NCBI GenBank assembly: GCA_030639555.1
Contig: DAOWCM010000108.1
Coordinates: 1-7,338, forward strand
Direction of reading: 5' to 3'
Length of the DNA stretch: 7,338 bases
From: Candidatus Eiseniibacteriota bacterium
GTDB taxonomy: Bacteria > Joyebacterota > Joyebacteria > Joyebacterales > Joyebacteraceae
The notes below the pieces were generated by a model. That model did not search any database and was not told the origin of the DNA. It saw only the letters and a program-made list of their open reading frames with translations. Numbering within the stretch: the first letter of the stretch is position 1; every line of letters starts with the position of its first letter. Of this stretch, positions 1-7,025 are shown one piece after another. A program made the translations under genes and the position numbers.

Positions 1-170
1 CCCGGGCGCCCTGGCATGAGCACGTGCATGTCGTGGCCGCGCTTCGGGAAGCTCGTGATGGACAGGAAGAACGACGGTGCGCCCCGACCCTCTCCCATTG
101 ACCAGAACTCACGCCAGCCGTAGATGGCGAGAACCGTGAGACGCTGGTGTTCCTGGGGCGTGTTCGGCAC
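1..170 (-). CDS. Probable GT4-like glycosyltransferase, N-terminal part (runs off the left edge)
   Basis: This minus-strand reading frame is open to the window edge and strongly GC-biased at third codon positions, so it looks like a real gene. Only about 56 residues are visible. They run from a first beta strand (RLTVLAIYG) through GWREFWSMGEGRGAPSFF to SFPKRGHDMHVLMPGRPG. The segment resembling 'F-x-K-R-G-H-[DE]-[VM]-H-V-L-x-P-G' is typical of the first Rossmann fold of GT-B glycosyltransferases, which transfer sugar from a nucleotide-sugar donor, usually in envelope polysaccharide or glycolipid synthesis. I chose GTG at 170 because GGAG (181-178) sits seven bases upstream. An in-frame ATG at 200 adds ten residues but has no ribosome site. 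ATGs further up (260, 305) would add an implausible Cys/Arg/Pro-rich leader. The gene diverges from the permease. The catalytic C-terminal domain is outside the window, so the family call rests on the N-terminal motif alone. Confidence 0.6.
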   Translation of the reverse strand, partial: MPNTPQEHQRLTVLAIYGWREFWSMGEGRGAPSFFLSITSFPKRGHDMHVLMPGRP

Positions 171-177
171 GAGCTCG

Positions 178-181
178 CTCC
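178..181 (-). promoter_or_regulatory. Ribosome binding site deciding the glycosyltransferase start
   Basis: GGAG read on the minus strand, seven bases before the GTG at 170. The alternative ATG at 200 is preceded by a C/G-rich stretch with no Shine-Dalgarno match, so this site favours the shorter protein. Confidence 0.45.
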
Positions 182-260
182 GGTTGCTCCCTTGAACCAT
201 GACTGCGGGGCCCGGTGAGGGTAGCACGCCCCGCGGCCGGCGGCAACACCGGCAACTCAT

Positions 261-267
261 AGGAGGG
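261..267 (+). promoter_or_regulatory. Strong Shine-Dalgarno-like AGGAGGG of doubtful use
   Basis: AGGAGGG lies nine bases before an in-frame TTG at 277 and would give the permease a 24-residue N-terminal extension (313 aa). I think it is probably not used. The same TTG is the start of a good -35 hexamer, and codons 277-348 have clearly lower third-position GC than the permease body. A second ribosome site precedes GTG 349. The match is strong enough that a TTG start cannot be excluded. Confidence 0.3.
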
Positions 268-276
268 AACTGCTCT

Positions 277-305
277 TTGACTTCGGCGAACAGCGAGGCT
301 AGCAT
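277..305 (+). promoter_or_regulatory. Sigma70-like promoter for the permease gene
   Basis: The -35 hexamer TTGACT (277-282, five of six to consensus) is followed by a 17-base spacer and the -10 hexamer TAGCAT (300-305, four of six, including the key T, A and final T). A start site near 312 would give a leader of about 37 nt before GTG 349. It lies between two divergent genes, where a promoter is expected. Read from sequence only. Confidence 0.5.
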
Positions 306-334
306 TGCTGGATCAGAAGAAGCGTGGACCCCGA

Positions 335-341
335 GAAGAGG
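335..341 (+). promoter_or_regulatory. Ribosome binding site deciding the permease start
   Basis: GAAGAGG ends seven bases before the GTG at 349. It supports a start at which the protein enters its first membrane helix immediately, as is usual for this family. Confidence 0.5.
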
Positions 342-348
342 CGATACT

Positions 349-1218
349 GTGACCTGGGTTCCTCTAGCGATAGTGACCGCGATCGGATTCGCGGCGTCCG
401 GCAGCTACGCCAAGGCGCTCTCGGAAAGAGCTCACGTCTATGTAGTCACCTGGGGACTCATCACGCTGTCGCTGCCGTGGTCCGCGCTCCTGCTCTTCAG
501 ACAGGGGATGCCGGCGGTCGGGCCGGAGTTCCTCCGCGCCGCGATGATCAGTGTGGTCGTCAACATGATCGCCGTCACGCTTCAGGTGAAGGCGCTCTCC
601 ATCTCCCCTCTGTCTCTGACGATGCCGTTTTTGGCATTCACTCCACTTTTCATGCTCGTCCCGAGCTGGGTCGTGCTCAGGGAAGCGCCCAGCGCCCTCG
701 GTCTCGCGGGGATCCTCCTGATAGTGGCGGGCGGATACGCGATCCACATTGATAAGATCCGGGGCGGCTTCCTCGCTCCTCTCAGAGCCATTGTGTCAGA
801 GAGGGGCAGTCTTCTGATGCTCCTCGTCGCCGCCCTCTGGAGCATATCCGCCGTGCACGACAAGGTGGCGACGGTGGCCAGCTCTCCCTCCTACTACACG
901 ACGTTCTTCTCTCTGGTGTTCGGCCTGCTGTACGCGCCGTTCCTCATCTTCGGGCTCCGGAAGCAGCCGCTCGGCCGGGCCATGGTTCCCCGGCTCTTTC
1001 TGCTGGGCCTCTTCGCCGCGATCATGATACTGAGTCAGTTCACGGCGATCGAACTCACCATGGCGAGCTACGTCATCGCCATCAAGCGCGCGGGCATGGT
1101 GCTGGCGGTTGTGTTCGGGTACCTCTTCTTCAAAGAGAAGCACCTGCGAGCAAGACTCACAGGCGCGATGCTGATGGCGACGGGCGTTGTGGTTCTGTCT
1201 CTTCAAGGCAGCCCCTGA
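349..1218 (+). CDS. EamA/DMT-superfamily permease, 10 membrane helices
   Basis: The 289-residue product is an inner-membrane transporter of the drug/metabolite transporter type. The substrate cannot be read from sequence; relatives carry amino acids, nucleotides, sugars or other small metabolites. Two homologous halves of five hydrophobic helices are visible, roughly 3-21, 33-51, 62-82, 88-109, 115-134, then 153-171, 180-202, 214-234, 238-262 and 267-285. The acidic/basic loop LREAPS after helix 4 and FFKEK after helix 9 sit at equivalent places in each half, the usual EamA signature, and YVIAIKRAGMVLAVVFGYLF is characteristic of helix 9. The length fits the family (about 280-300). The start is GTG at 349. 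An open frame extends back to TTG 277 and ATG 199, but those codons overlap the promoter and, for ATG 199, the divergent gene's start. The gene appears monocistronic and converges on the kinase gene after 33 bp. Confidence 0.9.
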   Translation: MTWVPLAIVTAIGFAASGSYAKALSERAHVYVVTWGLITLSLPWSALLLFRQGMPAVGPEFLRAAMISVVVNMIAVTLQVKALSISPLSLTMPFLAFTPLFMLVPSWVVLREAPSALGLAGILLIVAGGYAIHIDKIRGGFLAPLRAIVSERGSLLMLLVAALWSISAVHDKVATVASSPSYYTTFFSLVFGLLYAPFLIFGLRKQPLGRAMVPRLFLLGLFAAIMILSQFTAIELTMASYVIAIKRAGMVLAVVFGYLFFKEKHLRARLTGAMLMATGVVVLSLQGSP

Positions 1219-1251
1219 CGCCTCATCACGCGCCGATTGGCCGCGGTGCTG

Positions 1252-4200
1252 CTACGCGCTCTCCTCCTCGCCACCGGACCGGCCACCGGTCTCTCCCAAC
1301 TTCAGCCCCGGGAATCTCAACAGATCCTCCGACCGCCCCGTCTCGTTCAGGATCTCAGCCGACGTCCTGATATCATGCGCCACGTCGGGACGAGAGAGGA
1401 ACGAGGGCCCCGATTTGCCCAGCTCTCGGACCATCCGGGCGGCCTCGTCCAGGCAGCACATCGCGTTCTCTGCCGAGTCGCTGTCTCCGCGCGTTATCTT
1501 CGCGAGCAGGCAGCGGCACCGCAGGAGAAGCTCCCGCTCGCCCATGGACTCGGCCATCTCACACGCGGTCGACGCCGCCTCACCAGCGGCCCCGCGGTCC
1601 CCGCTCTCGAGCAGCGTCTGGGCCCGGTAGAACTCGACCACCGCCCGGATGGACTCCAGCCCTAAGCTGCGGGCCTCCCCGGCCACGTCATCGAGGATCG
1701 AGAGCGCACCCTCGAGCTTCCCGTCACGTCGGAGCGCACGTCCGAGCTCCGAGGCGACCTGCAGGAGGGTGATTCGCGCGCCGCTCGCCTCGGCGTGCGT
1801 CCGCGCGAGTTCCAGGTCCGCGACAACCGAGTCGGAACCCGAGAGATTGCCCATGGTCGCGCGCGCCAGAAGCGCGTCGGCAATCAGTTCTTCGTTGCCG
1901 ATCTCGCCCGCCATCTCCAGGGCGCGCGCCACGGTGTCCGCGGCGGTGCCGCATTCACCCAGAGAGCACTCGAGCTTCGACCGTGCCGCCAGCGACCATG
2001 CGATACCGTTCTTGTCGCCCAGCTCTTCGAAGATGCCGAGGGCTTCGTCCTGGGATTCAAGTGCGGCTCGATACCTCCCCTGGAACGCCATGACCGTGGC
2101 CATGTAGCCGCGCGTCTCAGCCTCACCGCTCCGCCAGCCTATCTCCTTGGAGATCTTGAGGGCCTCCAGGTACCTCGCCACCGCCTTGTCGGGGCGGCCC
2201 CTCAGGCGCTCGATGTTCCCGAGGTAGTTGAGTGAGATGGCGGTGCCCTTCTTCTCTCCCAGCTGCCTGCGCGCCTCGAGCGCCCGCTGGAAGTAGACCT
2301 CGGCGTCGTCCACCTTGCCCTGGATCAGATACACGTTGCCGATATCGTTGAGACAGAGTATCTCGGGCATCCGGTCGCCCGTGTCCGACTCGATCTTCAG
2401 GGCCTTCTTGTAACTCTCGAGGGCCTCGTCGAGCGAGCCGCGCTCCTCGTAGGCGGTCCCGATGTTGATCAGATTCTCCGCCGTGCCCCGGTCGTCGCCC
2501 AGCTCCCGGCTGATGGCGAGGGCGGCCTCGTACGTCTCGACACACTTCTCGTAGTCGCCCCTGACCTGATAGACGACGGCCATGTTCGAGAGCGTGGCGC
2601 TCTCTCCCCGGCGGTCTCCTATGTGTCGCTTGATCTCGAGCGACTCGTGGTAGTGCTTGAGGGCCTCGTCGTATCGATCGAGGTAGTAGCCGGCAAGTCC
2701 TATGGCATTCAGGACCGTCGCCCGCCCCTCGTCATTTCCCAGAAGGGTGTTGAGCGAGAGCGCTCGATAGAGGTACTCGAGCGCTTCCTGGCCGCTGCCC
2801 TTCTTGATGTTGACGCGCCCCATGGCAAAGAGGGCCGTGACGAACTTGGGATCCAGCTCGATGATCCTCTCGAGGTTTCTGATTGCACCGTCCCAGTCGC
2901 CTCTCATCTCGTAGGCCTGAGCCAGCTCGTAGACGGCGCTCAGATTGTTGGGAAGGAGCTGAACGAGAAGCTCGAACGCGTCGATGGCGCGCTCGATCTC
3001 GCCCGCCGCCATGGCTTCCCTGGCCGTGATGAAAAGAGAGTCCGCGCGGGTGAGTCCCTCGCCCCGCTGCGTAGCGTTCCTCAGGGCGTCACGCGCCTCC
3101 TCCATCCTCCCCGAATTCGACAGGGCCTCACCGAGGTACGTGTAGGCGAGCGCGAAGCCCGAGTCGTGCGCGACGGCCTCAGAAAGAAGCGAGATGGCCT
3201 CGATGTTGTTCCCCTCGTAGAGCTTCGCCAGCCCGTCGACGTACGCACGGATGGCGTCGGGTTCCTCCGAGCCCTTCTCCCCGACCATCGTGACCACGAG
3301 ATCCCGCGCCCCCTCACTCTGGATGGTGCGGCGGACCTGCGCCGCCAGGTGCGCCACGATTTCAAACAGCTCCGCGTCGGTCGAGGCTTCTGCCTTCTCG
3401 TGCACCTCCTCCCCCGTCGAGGGTCGCCGTATCGACACGTCGACCCGCGCGGCCGAACCGAGCTTGACGAAGCTGCCGCTCACGATCGTGTCGACGTTGA
3501 GGAACTCTCCGATCGACCTGACGGCCGTCTCGTCCAGCGCGGAGCCCGGGTCAAGCTTGAGATCGGCCATGAGCGTTGTCAGGCGGTCGGCCGGCACGAC
3601 TCGCAGCGTCGGGATCTGCGAGAGGTCGCTTCCCAGCATCACCTGGAGACCCGACTGCATCCAGTCGGCGTCGGGGTTGCCGCTCATGTTCCTGAACGGA
3701 AGCACGGCGATCGATTGCTGGGGGTCTATCCAGGTGGTCTCCTGGAGGGGCTTGTCCATGACCCCGGTGGCCGTCTGCCAAGTCGTCCCGCCCAGTGAGC
3801 CGAGCTGGGTCCCCAGCACGGAGGACACAGGCGCGCCGAACTTTTCAAGCTCCGCGGCGACCGCGCTGCAGTCATCGAACCGGTCGGCCGGCTTCTTCGC
3901 GAGGGCTCGCGCGACTATCCCCTGGTATTCCCTCGGCACTCCCGCATCGTCGGGGATCGGAGCCGGTGGCGTATTGACGACGGCGTAGAGAACATCGACG
4001 TGGGTCTCGCCGGGAAACGCGGGCCGCCCCGCCGCCATCTCGTAGAACACTGAGCCCACGGCGAACACGTCCGCCCTTGCGTCCACGGGCATGCCCCTCG
4101 CCTGCTCGGGAGACATGTAGCGGGCCGTCCCCATCACGGCGCCCTCGCGCGTGAGGGACATGGCCTGCGTCGCATCAGTGCTCTCGGACGTCTGAAGCAG

Positions 4201-4662
4201 CTTGGCGAGCCCGAAGTCGAGTATCTTGACCAGTCCGTCGGGCCTCACGACGATGTTCTCGGGCTTGATGTCGCGGTGCACTATACCCAGCTCGTGGGCC
4301 TTACCCAGCGCACGGGCGATCTGCCCGGACAGGTCCAGGATCTCATCGAAGGACGGGATGCCGGCGGACATCTTCGCGCGCAGCGTCGCGCCCTCGACGA
4401 GTTCCATGGCAATGAATGTCAGCCCGTCGACTTCATCGATCTCATAGATGGTGGCAATGTTGGGGTGGTTGATGGCGGACGCGGCCTGCGCCTCCCGGAT
4501 GAACCGCTGCACACGCTCGTGGTCGGCGGCGACGTCCTGCGCCAAAACCTTGAGAGCGACACGCCGGCCCAGCTTCGTGTCCTCCGCGGCGTACACGATG
4601 CCCATGCCGCCCCGGCCGAGTTCCTCGATGATGCGGTAGTGAGAGACCGTCTTGCCTACCAT
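1252..4662 (-). CDS. Soluble Ser/Thr protein kinase with TolB/FlgO-like domain and long TPR solenoid
   Basis: The 1136-residue product is a Hanks-type (PknB-like) kinase expected to phosphorylate Ser/Thr of partner proteins held by its repeats. Kinase domain, about 8-272: glycine loop GRGGMG 16-21, ATP lysine K38 (VALKVL), helix-C glutamate E57, catalytic HRDIKPEN from H129 with D131, DFG 149-151, a Thr/Ser-rich activation loop and SPE 184-186. All key residues are present and it is an RD kinase, so it should be active. Residues about 315-450, starting SIAVLPFRNMSG, resemble the TolB-N/FlgO-like domain often placed before TPRs in bacterial signalling proteins. From about 470 to 1100 are TPRs, 40-residue-type from 642 on. 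I see no membrane segment, so it is probably cytosolic, unlike PknB. I chose ATG 4662, giving the canonical opening MVGKTVSHYRI, with GAGGTGA eleven bases upstream. GTG 4677 adds five residues and overlaps that site. The N-terminal kinase call is certain; its partner and signal are unknown. Confidence 0.95.
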   Translation of the reverse strand: MVGKTVSHYRIIEELGRGGMGIVYAAEDTKLGRRVALKVLAQDVAADHERVQRFIREAQAASAINHPNIATIYEIDEVDGLTFIAMELVEGATLRAKMSAGIPSFDEILDLSGQIARALGKAHELGIVHRDIKPENIVVRPDGLVKILDFGLAKLLQTSESTDATQAMSLTREGAVMGTARYMSPEQARGMPVDARADVFAVGSVFYEMAAGRPAFPGETHVDVLYAVVNTPPAPIPDDAGVPREYQGIVARALAKKPADRFDDCSAVAAELEKFGAPVSSVLGTQLGSLGGTTWQTATGVMDKPLQETTWIDPQQSIAVLPFRNMSGNPDADWMQSGLQVMLGSDLSQIPTLRVVPADRLTTLMADLKLDPGSALDETAVRSIGEFLNVDTIVSGSFVKLGSAARVDVSIRRPSTGEEVHEKAEASTDAELFEIVAHLAAQVRRTIQSEGARDLVVTMVGEKGSEEPDAIRAYVDGLAKLYEGNNIEAISLLSEAVAHDSGFALAYTYLGEALSNSGRMEEARDALRNATQRGEGLTRADSLFITAREAMAAGEIERAIDAFELLVQLLPNNLSAVYELAQAYEMRGDWDGAIRNLERIIELDPKFVTALFAMGRVNIKKGSGQEALEYLYRALSLNTLLGNDEGRATVLNAIGLAGYYLDRYDEALKHYHESLEIKRHIGDRRGESATLSNMAVVYQVRGDYEKCVETYEAALAISRELGDDRGTAENLINIGTAYEERGSLDEALESYKKALKIESDTGDRMPEILCLNDIGNVYLIQGKVDDAEVYFQRALEARRQLGEKKGTAISLNYLGNIERLRGRPDKAVARYLEALKISKEIGWRSGEAETRGYMATVMAFQGRYRAALESQDEALGIFEELGDKNGIAWSLAARSKLECSLGECGTAADTVARALEMAGEIGNEELIADALLARATMGNLSGSDSVVADLELARTHAEASGARITLLQVASELGRALRRDGKLEGALSILDDVAGEARSLGLESIRAVVEFYRAQTLLESGDRGAAGEAASTACEMAESMGERELLLRCRCLLAKITRGDSDSAENAMCCLDEAARMVRELGKSGPSFLSRPDVAHDIRTSAEILNETGRSEDLLRFPGLKLGETGGRSGGEEESA

Positions 4663-4673
4663 GCTGCCCCGTG

Positions 4674-4680
4674 TCACCTC
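4674..4680 (-). promoter_or_regulatory. Ribosome binding site of the kinase gene
   Basis: GAGGTGA on the minus strand lies eleven bases before ATG 4662, a slightly long spacing. It overlaps the alternative GTG at 4677, which would itself have no usable ribosome site, so it favours the ATG. Confidence 0.4.
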
Positions 4681-4760
4681 TCGATTCGACCCCGACAGTG
4701 CAAACGCCTATGAGTAGCGGTCACCGACGCCAGGCATCAGGCTACCAGATGTGCAACGCG

Positions 4761-4896
4761 CTGACCAGCCGGTTCCCAGGGTGGGGGCGCGGCGACCCGT
4801 ACGCAGCGGCGCGGGCGGGTGCGGCGGCCCGTACAAAGCGGCGCCGGCGGGGTCGACCTCCCAGAGGGACGGTCCTGCCCAACCGGCGCCTGTCAG
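4761..4896. repeat. Imperfect inverted arms bracketing the intergenic repeat block
   Basis: Three short blocks at 4761-4780 (CTGAC, CCGGTT, CAGG) are matched in reverse complement and in the right order at 4874-4896 (CCTG, AACCGG, GTCAG). The offsets are unequal: 3 versus 5 and 2 versus 3 bases. Together that is 15 paired bases enclosing the tandem duplication. The right arm lies just after the stop codon of the upstream secreted-protein gene, so in its transcript the whole unit could fold as one large hairpin. No flanking target-site duplication is evident. Confidence 0.35.
4789..4851. repeat. Tandem duplication, 31-bp unit with 32-bp period
   Basis: Positions 4789-4819 and 4821-4851 match at 27 of 31 bases, separated by one T. 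Both copies carry the core CCCGTAC and end in GGCGGG. The differences are at unit positions 7, 15, 16 and 25. The block sits 127 bp upstream of the kinase start, in the spacer between two same-strand genes. It may be a duplicated operator, since 32 bp is close to three helical turns and would place both copies on one face, or just a GC-rich slippage product. Confidence 0.65.
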
Positions 4897-4918
4897 TCAC
4901 ATGCTGCTGCGCGCGGAC

Positions 4919-6865
4919 CTACCTGATATAGACCAGCTTCGCCGTCTGCATCTCCCCGCCTGACTCCACGCGGGCGAAGTAGACGCCGGATGCTGTCGGA
5001 CGGCCCGTCTGATCAAGACCGTTCCACACGACCGTCTCGCCGCCCTCCGGCAGCTTCCCCTCAAAGACCGTCGCCACCAGTCTGCCGGACACGCTGTAGA
5101 TGCTCGCCGCGACCTCGGTGCCCACGGGACCCGACAGAGCAAGCACGCACTCCCCGCGCGCCGGGCTCGTCACAGAGAGCGAGATCGCCGCCGACGCGTC
5201 GTCGATGCCCGCGAAAATCTCGCCGCTCTCGAGCTCGATGCTGTGCATCAGTGTCTTCGAGTGCGCGAGTACCTTCCCGACGAGGTTACCCATCTCCTCG
5301 TCCTCGGAGGAGTCGGGCACACACCAGCCCGCGTGGTCGCGCAGGATCGCGTTCATGATAGCGAGCTCGCTCAGGGCGTTCCCCGGGACCCCGGCATCGT
5401 AGTTGTAGCGCGCCCGCTCACGGAACGTCTGGAGGAACTCCATCACCTCCCACGGGCAGGAATTCTGGGACGGCACCGCGTCGGGCATCTCCATCGCCTT
5501 CTCAAGGCGCCAGAATTTGTACAGCGTCACCTGCGAGAGATCGCGCGTGTCATCAACGAGAACGACCTCGGTGGGGCCCGTCTCCGGCCTGCTCCCGCCG
5601 GGCTCGCCGAGTTCGCTGAACCGCGGCATCGTCCCGCGCGCGTCCTCTATGCTCCCCACTACCGTGAAATCCCGGAAGGTATCGCTGACGCCGCTCGCGT
5701 AGAAGAGGCGCGAGCCCTCCATAAGAACGTCCACCTGAATCAGGCTCCGGTAGGCCGCCTCGGTAGAGATCGAGATGTAGAGGAAGTGGTCGGCTCGCGA
5801 CGCAGGGAGAACGGCGTAGTCGGGCAGAAAGTTCCCCTCGGGGCTCACTCTGTTCTCGGACGATTCCGCGACCGCTGATGTGAACCCGGCGCTCGTGACC
5901 TCCTCGTAGGTGATCTCGACGCCCGAGATGGGTTCGACGAAGGCGTTCTCTCCCTCCGGAGTCGGCGCGAACGAAGCGGCGGTCACGGCCGTCGGGTTCG
6001 TTATGCCCCCGGCGAGGTCCGGCACGATCCTCATGCCGTCCTCGTCGTAGCGCTCGATCACGTCGTTCTCCGAGTTCACAAGATAGATGGTGCCGTCCGA
6101 TCCGATCTCCATGTCGGTGTAGCGGGGACCCTCAGCCTCACCGAACGGGACCACCGCACCCGCCACTTCGTGGTACAGGCCGGACTCCCGGTCCACGATC
6201 ACGATGCCGCCGCCGGGCGTTATCGCGAACCCTCCGGGCTCCGCCACCATCGCCCCGGGCTCGACGACGTCCGGAAGGCGAACGAAGGCGCCCGGCCCCG
6301 TTTTCTCGAACTCCGAAAGGAACCCGTAGCCAGCGCCTCCGCTTTCGACGAGAACCAGTATGTTCCCCGCACGGTCACCCATCGGCCAGACCTGAAGGTC
6401 CACGAGCGTGTCGTCACTGCCGAACGAGTAGATGGTTCCGGCCGGACCAACTCCGCCGGGCAGAATACCGAGGTAGCTGTCGCAGCGCGGGTCGCCGTCG
6501 GGATACTGACCGTTCTTGATGACATAGATGCTGGAGTCGGCCGGATCGGGATAGACGTCCTCGGTCGCGTAGTTCGACTGGTGATACTCGAGAGTCTCAA
6601 GCGTCTGGGCCTCGATGTCGAAGAGCAGTATGTCCCCCTGGCCACAACACGCCGCGATGAGCAGACGGCCGAACTCGTCGAGCGTCATGCCGCGTACGCC
6701 GGGTATCGACGCGTCCGGATTAACGACGGTTCCGAGAGCGCCCTCGTAGCCCACGATCCACCCCGGCTCGCTCTCGCCGGCGTAGACCTGCGCGCCCGCC
6801 ACCGATCCCCATAGGCTCAGGATCACCACCGCCGCAAGAACTGTCAGTGCTCTTGAGTGTCGCAT
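4919..6865 (-). CDS. Secreted beta-propeller-like protein with C-terminal FlgD-like/T9SS-type sorting domain
   Basis: The 648-residue product is exported. Residues 1-25 form a signal peptide (R5 charge, a hydrophobic core AAVVILSLWG, then VAGAQ with cleavage likely after Ala25). Residues about 30-300 contain irregular NHL/SMP-30-like blade motifs such as TLDEFGRLLIA, AITPGGGIVIVDR and MEIGSDGTIYLVNSENDVIE, so a propeller is likely. Residues about 316-455 (VEITYEEVTSAGFTS through VVLVDDTRDLS) look like a separate beta domain. About 470-545 is helix-rich. About 560-648 is a FlgD-like Ig fold ending VVWNGLDQTGRPTASGVYF and KLVYIR, the type used in the FCB group for cell-surface delivery. ATG 6865 is preceded by AAAGGGAG (6879-6872) six bases away. 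No enzyme active site is recognised; binding or envelope structure is a guess. A gene ending in the same domain type lies upstream. Confidence 0.85.
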   Translation of the reverse strand: MRHSRALTVLAAVVILSLWGSVAGAQVYAGESEPGWIVGYEGALGTVVNPDASIPGVRGMTLDEFGRLLIAACCGQGDILLFDIEAQTLETLEYHQSNYATEDVYPDPADSSIYVIKNGQYPDGDPRCDSYLGILPGGVGPAGTIYSFGSDDTLVDLQVWPMGDRAGNILVLVESGGAGYGFLSEFEKTGPGAFVRLPDVVEPGAMVAEPGGFAITPGGGIVIVDRESGLYHEVAGAVVPFGEAEGPRYTDMEIGSDGTIYLVNSENDVIERYDEDGMRIVPDLAGGITNPTAVTAASFAPTPEGENAFVEPISGVEITYEEVTSAGFTSAVAESSENRVSPEGNFLPDYAVLPASRADHFLYISISTEAAYRSLIQVDVLMEGSRLFYASGVSDTFRDFTVVGSIEDARGTMPRFSELGEPGGSRPETGPTEVVLVDDTRDLSQVTLYKFWRLEKAMEMPDAVPSQNSCPWEVMEFLQTFRERARYNYDAGVPGNALSELAIMNAILRDHAGWCVPDSSEDEEMGNLVGKVLAHSKTLMHSIELESGEIFAGIDDASAAISLSVTSPARGECVLALSGPVGTEVAASIYSVSGRLVATVFEGKLPEGGETVVWNGLDQTGRPTASGVYFARVESGGEMQTAKLVYIR

Positions 6866-7025
6866 CGTGCGCTCCCTTTCGATGGGTCTCTGTACAGTCG
6901 GCCCGGCGTACGCGCACTCGGCCCGGAAAGACGCGGCAATGCTGGCCCAGAGGCCTCCAGCACGGGTTCCTCCGCCAGTGCAGCCCCGGTGCGGAAAGCA
7001 GGGTATGCTGTCATCAGGTGGTCTG

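Noticed and set aside
199..348. N-terminal extension of the permease from ATG 199
   Set aside because: There is no ribosome site at 199. The extension is hydrophilic and unlike family members, and it overlaps the divergent gene's start region and the 277-305 promoter.
1229..1245. Possible terminator stem around GCCGATTGGC
   Set aside because: Only three base pairs form (GCC/GGC), the flanks do not pair, and no T-run follows on either strand.
2623..3798. Long (391-codon) plus-strand open frame inside the kinase gene
   Set aside because: It is antisense to a well-supported TPR/TolB-like coding region. The translation is Arg/Val/Leu/Asp/Gly-rich with no recognisable domain, as expected from the complement of GC-biased codons.
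4789..4851. CRISPR-like array
   Set aside because: There are only two copies, separated by a single base, with no spacers and no cas genes nearby. It is a simple tandem duplication.
4671..4963. Plus-strand small open frames in the spacer upstream of the kinase
   Set aside because: They cross the GC-rich tandem repeat and run into the secreted-protein gene on the other strand. The peptides are Arg/Ala/Pro-rich with no ribosome site.
6170..6814. 214-codon plus-strand frame opposite the secreted protein
   Set aside because: It lies wholly antisense to the propeller-like domain and signal-peptide-proximal region of a convincing gene. It has no domain and no ribosome site.
4919..6865. Reading the kinase and secreted-protein genes as one operon
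   Set aside because: The 256-bp spacer between them contains repeats and a possible regulatory block, and there is no translational coupling. Separate units are more likely, although read-through is not excluded.
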